Assembly (NCBI RefSeq): GCF_034424545.1 | Contig: NZ_CP139970.1 | Span: 2,418,001 to 2,482,000 of the forward strand | Direction: 5' to 3' | Source of the DNA: Trinickia caryophylli | Lineage (GTDB): Bacteria > Pseudomonadota > Gammaproteobacteria > Burkholderiales > Burkholderiaceae | Length of the DNA stretch: 64,000 nucleotides | Shown here: positions 1-9,187 of the stretch, in pieces | Numbering within the stretch: the stretch's first letter is position 1 | How the letters are laid out: the number at the start of each line of letters is the position of its first letter | Position numbers and translations under genes: made by a program | Notes under the pieces: generated by a model | The model's input: the letters and a program-made list of their open reading frames with translations, nothing else | The model's database searches: none | What the model was told of the DNA's origin: nothing

Positions 1-1223
1 ATCTGGCTGTCGATGAAGAGCGTCGTATAGGCGTAGCCGCGGCCGTCGAATGCCGTATGCAGCGGACCGAGGCCGAGTTCCGGCTCGGCGACCACCACAT
101 CGCGCGGGTTTTTCAGCTTGCCGGCGAAGTGGTCTTCCACGAGCTTCCAGCTGATGACCGTGACCGTCGGCGAAAGCTTGCCCGCTGCCATCAGGTACTT
201 GCCGTCGGGCGAGGCGTTACAGCCGTGCGGGTTCTTCGCGACGGGAATGTAGAGCGTCAGGTCCGAGCCGTGGCGCCCGTCCACGACCGGCACCTTCGAG
301 CCAGGATAGGTCTTGTACTTGCCCTTCTTCACCGCTTCTTCGATGCGCGCGATGTTGAATACGACCACCCAGTCGCGCTCGTCGCGCATCATCTCGCCCA
401 GCGTGGCGCCGCCTTCGCTGTTGTAGCAGGTCGATGCCGAGAACTTGCCCGCGTAGTCGGCGTCGGTGTTGTCGAGATTGCCGTCGACGAGCACCTGCCA
501 CGCCACTTCCATCGTGTCGGCGTTGATCGCCGTATGCATCGTGGCGTATTTTTTCGGATCGTCGAGATCGCGCCCGTCGTTCGGATGCGGGATGCGGAAT
601 TCGCCGTTGCAAAAGACGTAGTTCGTGCGCGGCACGCGTTGGACGCGCAAGCCGTGCACCGCCTGCACGTTCGGGATCTCGATGATCTTGTCCGTGCGCA
701 TGATGTCGCAGCGAATGCGCGCGACGCGCGTATTGGCCTTGTCGTTCACGAAGATGTAGCGGCCATCGTAGTGGCCGTCCGTCATCGTCATGTGCGGGTG
801 GTGGAGATCGCCGCCCGCGGGCGGGTTCTTGCCGAGCACGCGCTTGCTCTCGTTCGTGACACCCCAGCCGATCGTGAAGTCGGGGTTGAAAACGGGAATG
901 CGGCACAGCTCGCGCATCGAGGGCAGGCCGAGCACGCGCACTTCGCCCGATTGGCCGCCGCTCCAGAAGCCGTAGTATTCGTCGAGCTGGCCCGGTGCGA
1001 CATGGTCTTTCGGCATTTCGGCGGCGGGTGCCGCATGGGCGCTGCGGGCGAGCCCGAGGCCACCCGTCAGGCCGCCAATGCCGGCCACGCCCGCAAGTGC
1101 GCTTGTGCCGAGGAAGTTGCGGCGCGCGGCGTTGCGCGGCGCACTGGCGCCGGCTGCGGCCTTGCCTTCGTCCGGCGTGGTGGTCTCGTTGTCGTGCGGC
1201 TGATTGCTTCTCTTGTCACTCAT
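1..1223 (-). CDS. nosZ: Nitrous-oxide reductase NosZ (partial; 3' part beyond window)
   Basis: Periplasmic multicopper enzyme that reduces N2O to N2, the last step of denitrification. The start is the ATG at 1223, and about 407 codons are visible. The N-terminus has a twin-arginine signal ([13 protein letters not shown], about residues 33-45) followed by a hydrophobic stretch, as expected of Tat-exported clade I NosZ. The CuZ-ligand motif HHPHM and the NosZ-like CYNSEGG segment are present. The rest of the propeller and the CuA cupredoxin domain lie off the left edge. The gene sits 13 bp downstream of nosR and is last in the visible operon; nosDFY would be expected further left. Identification is secure; completeness cannot be judged. 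Confidence 0.96.
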   Translation of the reverse strand, partial: MSDKRSNQPHDNETTTPDEGKAAAGASAPRNAARRNFLGTSALAGVAGIGGLTGGLGLARSAHAAPAAEMPKDHVAPGQLDEYYGFWSGGQSGEVRVLGLPSMRELCRIPVFNPDFTIGWGVTNESKRVLGKNPPAGGDLHHPHMTMTDGHYDGRYIFVNDKANTRVARIRCDIMRTDKIIEIPNVQAVHGLRVQRVPRTNYVFCNGEFRIPHPNDGRDLDDPKKYATMHTAINADTMEVAWQVLVDGNLDNTDADYAGKFSASTCYNSEGGATLGEMMRDERDWVVVFNIARIEEAVKKGKYKTYPGSKVPVVDGRHGSDLTLYIPVAKNPHGCNASPDGKYLMAAGKLSPTVTVISWKLVEDHFAGKLKNPRDVVVAEPELGLGPLHTAFDGRGYAYTTLFIDSQ

Positions 1224-1236
1224 TTGCTGTCCTCAC

Positions 1237-3510
1237 CTATTGGGGAGCGTTATCGAGCCTGTTCGGCGTCGGTTTCGAGGCTGCCTTACTGCGTTCGACG
1301 ACCACCGGCACCTCGATCGGCCGCTCGTTGCGCTTGCGTTGCACGACGAGCGGCGGACATCTGCGGTCGTTCCAATAAGTCACCTGGCAATCGAGGCAGT
1401 GATGGCACTCGTTGTGGTTGATCTTCCCGGCCTTGTCGATGGCCTGCACTTCGCATTCGTTCGCGCAAAGCTGGCACGGCTGCCCGCATTCGCGGCGCCG
1501 GCGAAGCCAGTCGAAAAGACGCATGCGCGCGCCGATGGCGAGCCCTGCGCCGAGCGGGCATACGTAGCGGCAATAGACCTTGTTCGTGAATGCGGAGGCG
1601 GCCACGAGGATCCCGGCATAGAGGACGAAGCCCCACGAGCGCATGAAGTGCAGATCGATGGCGGTCTTGAAGGGCTCGATTTCGGCGTAGCGCTCGGCGA
1701 GATTGATCGACTGCAGCGAGAGGCCGAAGAGCACGAGCAGCACGATGTATTTGATCGCCCACAGACGTTCGTGGATATGCATAGGCACTTCGAACTGCTT
1801 CACCTTGAAATGCCGGGCGAGCTTGTTGACGAGGGCCTGCAGTGCGCCGAACGGGCAGAGCCAGCCGCAGTACACGCCCCGCCCGATCAGCAGCATCGCC
1901 ACAGCGGCGAACACCCACAGAATGAAGATCAGCGGGTCCATGAGGAACGTGGACCACTGAAAGCCGTGCAACACCGAGCCGATGAACGCGAAAATGTTGA
2001 CGACCGACAACTGAGCGAGCGCGTACCAGCCCAGAAAGCCCACGGTGTAGACCAGGAAGCCGGTGCGTATCCGTTCGAGCAGTTTCGGACGCCGCGCGAA
2101 CCAGTCCTGGAAGACGAGAATGGCCGTGAGCAGCGACAGACCGAGTACGAGCGCGGCGATTTCGAAGCGGCGGCGGTACCAGATCTTCACCCACATCGGG
2201 GCGCCGCGCCCCGGTTCGGCGAAGATGCCGGTACGAGGTTGCGCGGCGGCGGGCGGCGGCCCGTCGAGGTATTCGGCCGGCATCTGATAGCCCGCGTCGA
2301 ATGTGGTGTAGATGCTTTCGAGCGGTCCGATCTGGCGCCGCACGAGTAATTGCAGCGTCCAGGGCCGGCCCGGTTCGAAGCCCGCGCTCTGGCGCACGAA
2401 GAAGATCGCCATTTCGCTGAAGGCCGGCATCCCCGGCAGCTGCGCGTCGACGAGCGGTGCGAAATCGGTGTCGTGAAAGAGGATCAGCTTGTTGTTCTGC
2501 ACGACATGCAGGCGATCGAAAATACCGCCGCGCACATAGCCGAGCCCTTTGAACGAGTAGCGGCCATTCGCCATGACGGCGATGGCCTCGTCACCGGGTT
2601 TCATCTGCTTCACGAGATCGGCGTAGGCGGTGTCTCCGAGCAGATTGCGGCCCACGGTGGGCGGCGTGATATCGGCGTAGTAGAGATCGGTGAAACCGCC
2701 GGGTGCCGCGCCCGCTTCGACCGCCTCGCTACTGTCGCTGTCGCTCGCGCGCTTCGCATCGGGCAGTTTCTTGAATGCCTCGATGACCTGCGTGCCCGAC
2801 AACTGCAGGCGCCGGATCGCTCCGTTGCCCGTCAACTGGGTCCAGTCGGCGGGCCGATAGAGATCGCGCCGCACCGCGGCCGAATGATGACTCTGGCCGG
2901 CTGCCTCCCCGGCCACGAGCTTGCGCGAGACGGCGACCTTGAGGGCCGCGTCCATGATGGTCTGATTGACGGCCATCGCGGTAACCGTCGCGCTGCTGAT
3001 CGCGTCGATGGAGACGCTGCCGGGCCCGCCTCCGCCGCCGACCACGATATCGTCGGTCACGCGGTGCCCGATATAGTGGGCGACGAAGTCGTACAGCTTT
3101 TGCACCGGTATGCCCACGAGCAGGATCGGCTCGTGTTGTTCGAGCACTTCGGTGCCGACGATGCGGCCCTCGCGGTCGATGGCCACGAGAATGTCGATCG
3201 GCTCGCCGGAGTAGGCGGGCACCGGTGCGACGAGCTTTGTCTCGAAGACGTAGCCGAGCACCGTGTCGCCCTGGAAGACCGGCGAAGCGGGCGGCGTACC
3301 GCTTTGTTCGCCGAAGCGCGTGGCCGAGGGGAAATAGCCGCGCACCTGCGGATAGACGGTGTCGATGGTGGCGGCATTGGCAACGGCGCCGACGAGCGCG
3401 AGCAACGCGAGCAGTGCGAGCCGCGCGAGCTGCGCGAGCTGCGCGGCAAGCCGGGGAAGAACGTTGCGGCCACGTGTGGACGCGGCCGGCTCCGGGTGCG
3501 GAACGATCAT
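1237..3510 (-). CDS. nosR: NosR, membrane flavo/iron-sulfur protein for N2O reduction
   Basis: 757-residue polytopic protein needed for nosZ expression and for electron supply to NosZ. A hydrophobic N-terminal segment (about 22-47) precedes a periplasmic FMN-binding domain; the SSATVTA stretch near residues 172-178 is the expected covalent-FMN threonine site. The C-terminal half has several membrane helices, the cysteine motifs CGWLCPFG and CRYVCPLG, and a 4Fe-4S segment with CxxC clusters (CQPCQLC, CHHCLDC). Length matches the family. Its ATG overlaps the TGA of the upstream apbE-like gene by 4 nt, suggesting translational coupling; nosZ follows. Confidence 0.96.
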   Translation of the reverse strand: MIVPHPEPAASTRGRNVLPRLAAQLAQLARLALLALLALVGAVANAATIDTVYPQVRGYFPSATRFGEQSGTPPASPVFQGDTVLGYVFETKLVAPVPAYSGEPIDILVAIDREGRIVGTEVLEQHEPILLVGIPVQKLYDFVAHYIGHRVTDDIVVGGGGGPGSVSIDAISSATVTAMAVNQTIMDAALKVAVSRKLVAGEAAGQSHHSAAVRRDLYRPADWTQLTGNGAIRRLQLSGTQVIEAFKKLPDAKRASDSDSSEAVEAGAAPGGFTDLYYADITPPTVGRNLLGDTAYADLVKQMKPGDEAIAVMANGRYSFKGLGYVRGGIFDRLHVVQNNKLILFHDTDFAPLVDAQLPGMPAFSEMAIFFVRQSAGFEPGRPWTLQLLVRRQIGPLESIYTTFDAGYQMPAEYLDGPPPAAAQPRTGIFAEPGRGAPMWVKIWYRRRFEIAALVLGLSLLTAILVFQDWFARRPKLLERIRTGFLVYTVGFLGWYALAQLSVVNIFAFIGSVLHGFQWSTFLMDPLIFILWVFAAVAMLLIGRGVYCGWLCPFGALQALVNKLARHFKVKQFEVPMHIHERLWAIKYIVLLVLFGLSLQSINLAERYAEIEPFKTAIDLHFMRSWGFVLYAGILVAASAFTNKVYCRYVCPLGAGLAIGARMRLFDWLRRRRECGQPCQLCANECEVQAIDKAGKINHNECHHCLDCQVTYWNDRRCPPLVVQRKRNERPIEVPVVVERSKAASKPTPNRLDNAPQ

Positions 3511-4559
3511 GAGAAGACCCTCGCTTCACCGGTTACGAGCGGCAGATCGCGCGAGCGCCAGCGTGTCTTGCCGTCCCACGAGAACGTGAGCCACTGCTGG
3601 CCGAGACTCGACGCGAATGCGGCGAGCCGCGGCAGCGTCATCGAGAACGCGGCCACGCTCGCCGCATCGGTATCGATCGACGACGGGCCCATGACCGTGA
3701 CGCTCGAGTAGCGATTGGGCGAGTAGCCTGTGTGCGGGTCGATGATGTGAAAGAGCTGATGATCGGCCGTGAAGAACACTTCGTAATTGCCCGACGTCGA
3801 AAGGCCGCCGTTGCGCAGGCGCACGACCGCCGCGACTTTGTCGGGATGCTGCGGATCGACGATGCCGACGTTCCAGCTGCGCTGCGCATCGGCGCCGCAG
3901 ATGGCGTGCACCTCCCCGCCGGCGTCGACGAGTGCATATTCGATACCGGCACGGCGCAGTGCGGCGATGCCTTGATCGACGACGTACCCCTTCGCGATGC
4001 CGTCCAGCGTGATTGCCATCGACGGGCGCAACAAGCGGATGCCCGCATCGTCGAGCTGTACCTGGCGATAGTCGACGAGCTGCTCGCGTGCGGCCACCTT
4101 TGTGCGCAGGGCCGGCGACAGCGCGAGCGGGCGCGGCTGCTGGTAGAAATAATCGAGTACGGGGGCGACGGTGATGTCGAAGTCGCCATCCGAGCGCGCT
4201 GCGATGGCTTGCGAACGGGCGACGACTTCGCGCACCATGGCCGGCGGACTATCGAGACGGCCGGTGCGGTTGAGCGCGAAGACCGGGCTGGCGGGATCGA
4301 AGCGCGACAGCGTGGCGGCCGCGGCGGCCATCGCCGCGAAGGCTGCCTCGATGGCCCGATGGGCGGACTCGGTGTCATCGGTCAAGACGTTGACGGACAC
4401 CGATGTCTGCATCAGCGTGCGCTCGCGGCGCACGCGAATCAGATCGCGGCTCAGTTTGAAGAACTGATAGCCGCCCGCCGCCACGGCGCCCCCGGCGAGT
4501 ACCGCGCCGGCCGCTGCCTGAACGAGGCGCCGCCGCGCCGGTGACGAGAGATCGTCCAT
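3507..4559 (-). CDS. apbE: ApbE-family FAD:protein FMN transferase (NosX-like)
   Basis: About 350 residues. ApbE enzymes transfer FMN from FAD to a threonine of target proteins in the periplasm; the obvious target here is NosR, encoded immediately downstream with a 4-nt ATGA overlap. Visible motifs are DGIAKGYVVDQG, DAGGEVHA and the C-terminal metal-binding TDAASVAAF. The N-terminus (SPARRRLVQAAAGAVLAGG) has a hydrophobic, possibly Tat-type, export signal. I chose the ATG at 4559 because a GAGGGGG ribosome site sits about 7 nt before it; the ATG at 4565 and a TTG at 4589 are alternatives. Being in the nos operon, it fills the NosX role. Confidence 0.9.
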   Translation of the reverse strand: MDDLSSPARRRLVQAAAGAVLAGGAVAAGGYQFFKLSRDLIRVRRERTLMQTSVSVNVLTDDTESAHRAIEAAFAAMAAAAATLSRFDPASPVFALNRTGRLDSPPAMVREVVARSQAIAARSDGDFDITVAPVLDYFYQQPRPLALSPALRTKVAAREQLVDYRQVQLDDAGIRLLRPSMAITLDGIAKGYVVDQGIAALRRAGIEYALVDAGGEVHAICGADAQRSWNVGIVDPQHPDKVAAVVRLRNGGLSTSGNYEVFFTADHQLFHIIDPHTGYSPNRYSSVTVMGPSSIDTDAASVAAFSMTLPRLAAFASSLGQQWLTFSWDGKTRWRSRDLPLVTGEARVFS

Positions 4560-4585
4560 TGCCATGCCCCCTCGCGTGCGATGCC

Positions 4586-4882
4586 TCAAGCCTTAGGCGT
4601 ATAGGCGACGCACCAGGCTTTCGGCGCGATGGAGCCTTCGACCACCTTGCAGGTGCCGTTCGCGGTGGCCGACGGGCCCGGTTCGTATTGAATGCAATTC
4701 AGGCAAAATTGCGCGCCGTGCGGCTTGTCCTGATAGAGCATGCCGGCCTTGCCCGCTTTCGCTGCGCGCGCTTGCGTCGGGCGTAGCAGCGAGCCGACCG
4801 CGATGGTCGTGGCGCCTGCCACGAGCGTTTGCTTGAGCATTACGCGCCGCTTCGCGTCGAACTTCTTGTCATGGCTGTCCAT
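4586..4882 (-). CDS. High-potential iron-sulfur protein (HiPIP)
   Basis: 98-residue periplasmic electron carrier. The start is the ATG at 4882; the same frame is open further upstream, but that extension does not resemble the family. A twin-arginine-like signal (AKRRVMLKQTLVAGATT) precedes the mature domain. The four HiPIP cysteines are present as FCLNC, then GTC and AWC, near the C-terminus. The gene heads the operon HiPIP-apbE-nosR-nosZ, so it is a plausible electron donor to the N2O reductase system. That role is inferred from position only. The family call is good from cysteine spacing and size. Confidence 0.88.
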   Translation of the reverse strand: MDSHDKKFDAKRRVMLKQTLVAGATTIAVGSLLRPTQARAAKAGKAGMLYQDKPHGAQFCLNCIQYEPGPSATANGTCKVVEGSIAPKAWCVAYTPKA

Positions 4883-5063
4883 GGTTTCACTCCAAGGTTG
4901 GCTAGAAAAATCGGATGTCCGGGCGAACGCGCAGGCGTACGCCTGCCATCTGCCTTCGTCGAGACATAGAGGCATTGATACGAATCGTTCGATACGAAAG
5001 CGGCCGCCTTCGGCAAGAAGGTGTCGGCTTCTTTCGATATTCAGATTCGATGCAATTCCGTAT

Positions 5064-5078
5064 GCGTGAAATTCACGC
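5064..5078. promoter_or_regulatory. Perfect inverted repeat GCGTGAA-A-TTCACGC in nos leader
   Basis: A 7-bp perfect inverted repeat around one base, between the FNR-type box (5092-5105) and the HiPIP gene. If the FNR-type box acts at about -41, this palindrome covers the promoter -10 region. It could be an operator for a second regulator or an RNA hairpin near the 5' end. I do not recognise the protein that would bind it. Confidence 0.5.
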
Positions 5079-5091
5079 GAATGGGTGGCGC

Positions 5092-5105
5092 TTGATTTTT
5101 ATCAA
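5092..5105. promoter_or_regulatory. FNR/DNR-type box TTGATTTTTATCAA
   Basis: A perfect match to the TTGAT-N4-ATCAA consensus bound by FNR/ANR/DNR/NNR-type regulators, 210 bp upstream of the HiPIP start. The downstream genes form a denitrification operon, so control by low oxygen and/or nitric oxide is the natural reading. On the usual class II geometry the transcript would begin near 5057. Confidence 0.85.
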
Positions 5106-5565
5106 GTCGATGCGAATGTAATGGTCTCGATTCGTACCCCTGTCGATGCCCGGGCAATGACATGCGATATGGCTTGCCTGATTGCTGCATTCTATATGCG
5201 TGTTTAGCATAGTGCGGCACAGGTGCTTCGTTTCGCGACATCACGCCGCATCGGAACAGCTGCGGGAATGCGCGGCATCCAGCCCTTTTGGGGGGGAGCC
5301 GGGAGTTCTGTCGCTCTTGAACCGGTTTTATCGGGATTTTATGCGGAGAGGCAATAACGGCGAAATGCGAAGGCGGGTAATTATGCCCGCCATGTGTCGA
5401 TGTTTCAGGGTTTATTGATCTGCGTCATCGTTCGTTCGATTGAATCGTGAGCATGGATTTTTGTTCGGCCCCGACGGGCCGCTCCGAAATCGACAGCGAC
5501 ATCGAGGCACCGACATCGAGGCGCCGGCATCTGCGGCCTCCCCCTCGGCGCAGGCCGGCACGCAG
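5106..5565. other. Gene-free spacer
   Basis: No coding region is supported here. Short open frames have no ribosome site and no family resemblance. A G7 run occurs at about 5291-5297. No repeat or RNA gene was recognised. Confidence 0.6.
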
Positions 5566-5787
5566 TCAATCCCAGATATTCCGGAATGCCACGGCCACGA
5601 TGACGGGCACGGTCAACACGAGCGGAATGGCGAAGTAGGGCACTTCGAGATCGACGATCCACGTATAGACCAGCCAGCCGATGCCGAGCGCGAGCGTGGC
5701 AATACCGACCAGCGCGGTCAGCACGTTCAGCATGCGTTTGGATGGGCCCTTGCGGGCTGGCTTCGGATCGGGGGCGGGAGCGTTCAT
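5566..5787 (-). CDS. Small inner-membrane protein, unknown function
   Basis: 73 residues starting at MNAPAPDPKPARKG. After a basic, proline-rich N-terminus come two hydrophobic segments (about residues 18-40 and 46-68), giving a two-helix membrane protein ending in RNIWD. The frame is open upstream, but that extension is basic and unlike a protein, so the ATG at 5787 was chosen. The ribosome site is weak. I recognise no family. Confidence 0.6.
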   Translation of the reverse strand: MNAPAPDPKPARKGPSKRMLNVLTALVGIATLALGIGWLVYTWIVDLEVPYFAIPLVLTVPVIVAVAFRNIWD

Positions 5788-5867
5788 ACCAGCAATTATG
5801 CCGAGTTGGCCAGTGTAGCGCCGCTGCCCGCGTACGATTGATTGCCCTGCCGGGGGAGGCTTGAGCC

Positions 5868-6380
5868 TCAGCGTGCGGCGAACGCGAACCACCCGGCACT
5901 GGCGCCCGAGCGGCGCGGGCGCCTCGATGCCGCGGCCGGCGCGAAACGTGCGCTCGCCGCGGCACGCACGCGGCGCATCGCGGGTTTGACGATGAGCGTG
6001 CGCAGCGAGAAGCGGCGTGTGCCGCGCCGCGCGCCCAATGCGGCGGCGAGCGTTTGCAGCCAGGTGCGTACGATGCCGCCCTGGAGTTCGTGTTCGGCCC
6101 GGGCGCGGGCGAGCCCGATCGCGCGGGCCGCATGATGGCGCAGCGCGCGTATCAAGCCGCGCCGGGCCGGACGAGCGGCGCGCAGCACGGCGTGGCCGAC
6201 GCGGGAAGTCAATCGTCTGTGCATGGCGGAAAGGGACGGAGCAAAGCCGCGGATGATGGGAGATGCCGCGTTCGATGCACCAACCGTGCCATCGCGCGAT
6301 AGGCGGCCAGGGCGTGGGCGCTCGGGTGCGGAAGCTTCGGCCGCGCGACGCCGCGGGCCGACGAGAGCAAAAATCGACAT
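5868..6380 (-). CDS. Doubtful Arg/Ala-rich hypothetical protein
   Basis: The only long frame between the small membrane protein at 5566-5787 and the dioxygenase at 6529. It begins MSIFALVGPRRR and is very rich in Arg and Ala, with an internal Met at 6224 as an alternative start. No ribosome site, domain or signal is visible. In DNA this G+C-rich such frames arise by chance. Listed only because the span would otherwise be empty. Confidence 0.25.
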   Translation of the reverse strand: MSIFALVGPRRRAAEASAPERPRPGRLSRDGTVGASNAASPIIRGFAPSLSAMHRRLTSRVGHAVLRAARPARRGLIRALRHHAARAIGLARARAEHELQGGIVRTWLQTLAAALGARRGTRRFSLRTLIVKPAMRRVRAAASARFAPAAASRRPRRSGASAGWFAFAAR

Positions 6381-6528
6381 GGATACGAGCCTACACGGTT
6401 CTTGTGACGCGTGTAAGTCGGGCTCCACCTTAGCGCAGCCGATGAACCTTGGCGGTGCGCAGGCACGGAGTTGGCGCCGGCTTTACAATAAAACGTTTCC
6501 GATCAACGCCCGCCGAACGGACCGTTTC

Positions 6529-7290
6529 ATGCCAGAGCATTCCAAGAAGGAACAAATCGAGGCGCTGCGCGAGCGCGGCTTCGTCGTCGTGCGCGGCCTC
6601 GTGCCGACCGAGCGCTGCGACGCCATCAAGTCTGCGGCGATGCAGCAATTGCGTGAGGCGGCGCAGCCGCTCGAATACGAGGCCGATTTGCGGTATCCGG
6701 GTGCGCCCGATTCGAAGCAGGCGCCGGGCGGGCATACGGTGCGGCGGCTCCTGGACGCCTACGCGCGGCACGAAACGATGCGCGCATGGGCGATTTCGCC
6801 GGAGGTGCGCGGCTGGATGGAGCTCTATTTCGGCGAGACGCCGCACCTCTCGCGCGCGCATCACAACTGCATGATGACGAAGCATCCGGCCTACGGCAGC
6901 CTGACGGGCTGGCACCGCGACGCGCGCTATTGGTCGTTCGAGCGCGACGATCTCGTTTCGACATGGCTCGCGCTCGGCCGCGAGTATGTCGACAACGGCG
7001 CGCTCTGGTTCGTGCCGGGCTCGCATCGGATGAGCTTCACGTCGGAGCGTTTCGACGACGCCAAGTTCTTTCGCGGCGACCTGCCGGAGAACCGCGCCAT
7101 CATCGAGACGGCTGTCTCACCCGAGCTCGAGCCCGGCGACGTCGTGTTCTTCCACTGCAACACGCTGCATTCGGCCGGCCGCAATCTGTCGAACGATGTG
7201 AAGTTTTCGCTCGTCTTCACCTATCACGGCGCGAGCAACGTCCCGCTGCCGGGCACGCGCTCGACGTCGAAGCCCGAGGTGACGCTCTGA
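6529..7290 (+). CDS. Phytanoyl-CoA dioxygenase (PhyH) family protein
   Basis: 253 residues beginning MPEHSKKEQIEALRERGFVV, a typical PhyH N-terminus. The Fe(II)/2-oxoglutarate facial triad is visible as WHRD (H, D) and the later HSAGR histidine; an Arg after it (GRNLS) would bind 2-oxoglutarate. The neighbouring VPGSHR is also typical. Substrate unknown; PhyH proteins hydroxylate diverse lipids and small molecules. The frame is open for about 300 nt upstream of the chosen ATG, but that part does not look like protein. Convergent with the DUF3185 gene. Confidence 0.85.
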   Translation: MPEHSKKEQIEALRERGFVVVRGLVPTERCDAIKSAAMQQLREAAQPLEYEADLRYPGAPDSKQAPGGHTVRRLLDAYARHETMRAWAISPEVRGWMELYFGETPHLSRAHHNCMMTKHPAYGSLTGWHRDARYWSFERDDLVSTWLALGREYVDNGALWFVPGSHRMSFTSERFDDAKFFRGDLPENRAIIETAVSPELEPGDVVFFHCNTLHSAGRNLSNDVKFSLVFTYHGASNVPLPGTRSTSKPEVTL

Positions 7291-7311
7291 GCGCGGTGCG
7301 CCCGGCCGGCC

Positions 7312-7524
7312 TCAGCCGCGGCGGCCGGCGCTCGACGAGATGAGCCCGATGAGTCCCGCCAGCGTGGCCACGACCCCGCCCGCGATGAGCCAGATCGTCT
7401 TGTCGGTGGGGGCGCCCGTGAACATGCGCGACATGTCGTTCGTGAACGAGTGGAACGACTGGCCGCCGAAATAGAGCAGCACGACGCCGCCCGCAATTAA
7501 CGCAATGGAAATCGCCTTGATCAT
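7312..7524 (-). CDS. DUF3185-family small membrane protein
   Basis: 70 residues from MIKAISIALIAGGVVLLYFG. Two hydrophobic helices flank a polar loop containing RMFTGAPTDKTIWL, the pattern I associate with DUF3185. An AGGA ribosome site lies about 7 nt before the ATG at 7524. Function unknown; likely inner membrane. Confidence 0.8.
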   Translation of the reverse strand: MIKAISIALIAGGVVLLYFGGQSFHSFTNDMSRMFTGAPTDKTIWLIAGGVVATLAGLIGLISSSAGRRG

Positions 7525-7664
7525 GGAGGTTCCTGTCGATGGCATTGAACGGCGCAGTGTATGAAAATTGCGCCGCCGGTGTCCATCCTTTCGCGTGATA
7601 CCTCCGCTTCCCGAGAGCGGCGGCTCGCGTTCAACGTAGTCGACTTTAGTTCATGAGGACGCAC

Positions 7665-8711
7665 ATGGCTTACGAAGCCGCTTCGAACCGATACACGCAA
7701 ATGCAGTACCGCACATGCGGACGTTCCGGGCTCAAGCTGCCCGCGCTTTCGCTCGGGCTGTGGCATAACTTCGGCGATGCGACCCCGCTCTCGACGCAGC
7801 GCGACATTCTGCGCACGGCGTTCGATCTGGGCATCACGCACTTCGATCTGGCGAACAACTATGGTCCTCCTTACGGCACAGCCGAAACGAACTTCGGGCG
7901 TCTGTTCAAGGACGATTTTCGACCTTACCGCGACGAGCTGCTGATTTCGACGAAGGCCGGATGGGATATGTGGCCCGGCCCCTACGGGCAAGGCGGCGGT
8001 TCGCGCAAATACGTGCTCGCGAGCCTCGACCAAAGCCTGCGGCGCATGGGGCTCGACTATGTGGACATCTTCTATTCGCACCGTTTCGACGCGGAAACGC
8101 CGCTCGAAGAAACGGCCGGCGCGCTCGCGAGCGCGGTGCAGCAGGGCAAAGCGCTCTATGTCGGCATTTCCTCGTACTCGGCCGGCAAAACGCGCGAAAT
8201 GGCCAGCCTGCTTGCCGAATACAAGGTTCCGCTGCTCATTCATCAGCCCTCCTACAACCTGCTCAACCGCTGGGTCGAACGGGAACTGCTCGATGCGCTA
8301 GGCGAAACTGGAACCGGTTGCATCGCCTTCACGCCGCTCGCGCAGGGCCTGCTCACATCGAAATATCTCAACGGGGTGCCGGCGGACGCCCGCGTGAACC
8401 GCCCGGGCGGCGGCTCGCTGCAAGCCGGGCATCTGAGCGAGCAGAACCTCGAGCGCGTGCGCAAGCTGAATGCCATTGCCGAGCGGCGCGGCCAGAGCCT
8501 CGCGCAAATGGCACTCGCCTGGGTGCTGCGCGATGCGCGCGTCACCTCCGCGCTCATCGGCGCGAGCCGCGCCGAGCAGGTGCGCGAGAATGTCGCGGCG
8601 CTCGCGAATCTCGCGTTCTCGGAGGAGGAGCTGGCCGAGATCGATCGGCATGCCACCGAAAGTGGCATCAACCTGTGGGAAAAGCCGTCGACGGATCAAT
8701 CGATCCGCTGA
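7665..8711 (+). CDS. yghZ: Aldo/keto reductase, L-glyceraldehyde-3-phosphate reductase (YghZ/GPR) type
   Basis: 348 residues from MAYEAASNRYTQMQYR. TIM-barrel NADPH-dependent reductase. Catalytic features are HFDLANNYGPPYGTAE (Asp and Tyr), ISTKAGWDMWPGPYG (Lys) and the YSHRFD segment (His). The close match to the glyceraldehyde-3-phosphate/methylglyoxal reductase subgroup (potassium-channel beta-subunit-like AKRs) is seen in GGSRKYVLASLDQSLRRMGL. A GAGGA ribosome site supports the ATG at 7665 over the one at 7653. It likely detoxifies reactive aldehydes. Confidence 0.9.
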   Translation: MAYEAASNRYTQMQYRTCGRSGLKLPALSLGLWHNFGDATPLSTQRDILRTAFDLGITHFDLANNYGPPYGTAETNFGRLFKDDFRPYRDELLISTKAGWDMWPGPYGQGGGSRKYVLASLDQSLRRMGLDYVDIFYSHRFDAETPLEETAGALASAVQQGKALYVGISSYSAGKTREMASLLAEYKVPLLIHQPSYNLLNRWVERELLDALGETGTGCIAFTPLAQGLLTSKYLNGVPADARVNRPGGGSLQAGHLSEQNLERVRKLNAIAERRGQSLAQMALAWVLRDARVTSALIGASRAEQVRENVAALANLAFSEEELAEIDRHATESGINLWEKPSTDQSIR

Positions 8712-8774
8712 CGCACGGCGCACCCATCGTGTCGCGGCGGGCCGGCGCCCGAAACGGCGCGCCGGTGCGCGCTG

Positions 8775-8960
8775 CTACATCAGCGCGGGCAGCCCTTCGA
8801 CGAGCACGACCGCGAACACGACGCCGAGCAGTGCGCCCAGCACGCGCAGCGTGTTGTGAACGAGGCCGGACGAGGTGGGCAGCGCGCCGAGGAAAAGTGC
8901 GCCGGCCAGCGCCATCGGAATGATCAGGATGAAGTCGCTGACGGTGAAGTTGGTCGGCAT
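8775..8960 (-). CDS. Small membrane protein, unknown function
   Basis: 61 residues from MPTNFTVSDFILIIPMALAG. Two hydrophobic segments cover most of the protein (about 9-28 and 36-56). A strong GGAGGAGA ribosome site precedes the ATG at 8960. No family recognised. Confidence 0.65.
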   Translation of the reverse strand: MPTNFTVSDFILIIPMALAGALFLGALPTSSGLVHNTLRVLGALLGVVFAVVLVEGLPALM

Positions 8961-9187
8961 GCTCGTCTCCTCCTTCTCGTAGTGGCCGTGCGGCATCGAT
9001 GCACCGCACGTTGATCGAGTATAGGAGACGCGCGGCGCCGCGCGCCGGCCCGTGTGGCCGGATCGGTGCTGCGCCGCAGCGCGGAGGCTGGCTGCGGCTG
9101 GCGGAGGCCGCGCTGCGCGCAACGCTCGCGCCGGTCCGCGCGTGAGCGGCGCTCGCGCGAAGGCGCGTGCGCCGCCCGATGCGCCGT

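Noticed and set aside
57..1421. 454-codon open frame on the plus strand over nosZ
   Set aside because: Antisense to nosZ, which has Tat signal and copper-site motifs. The plus frame is an Arg/Ala/His-rich shadow of high G+C codon use.
2350..3711. 453-codon plus-strand frame over nosR and apbE
   Set aside because: Spans two well-supported minus-strand genes and has no recognisable domain.
5041..5244. 67-codon minus-strand frame over the FNR-type box
   Set aside because: No ribosome site or protein-like composition, and it covers a regulatory region.
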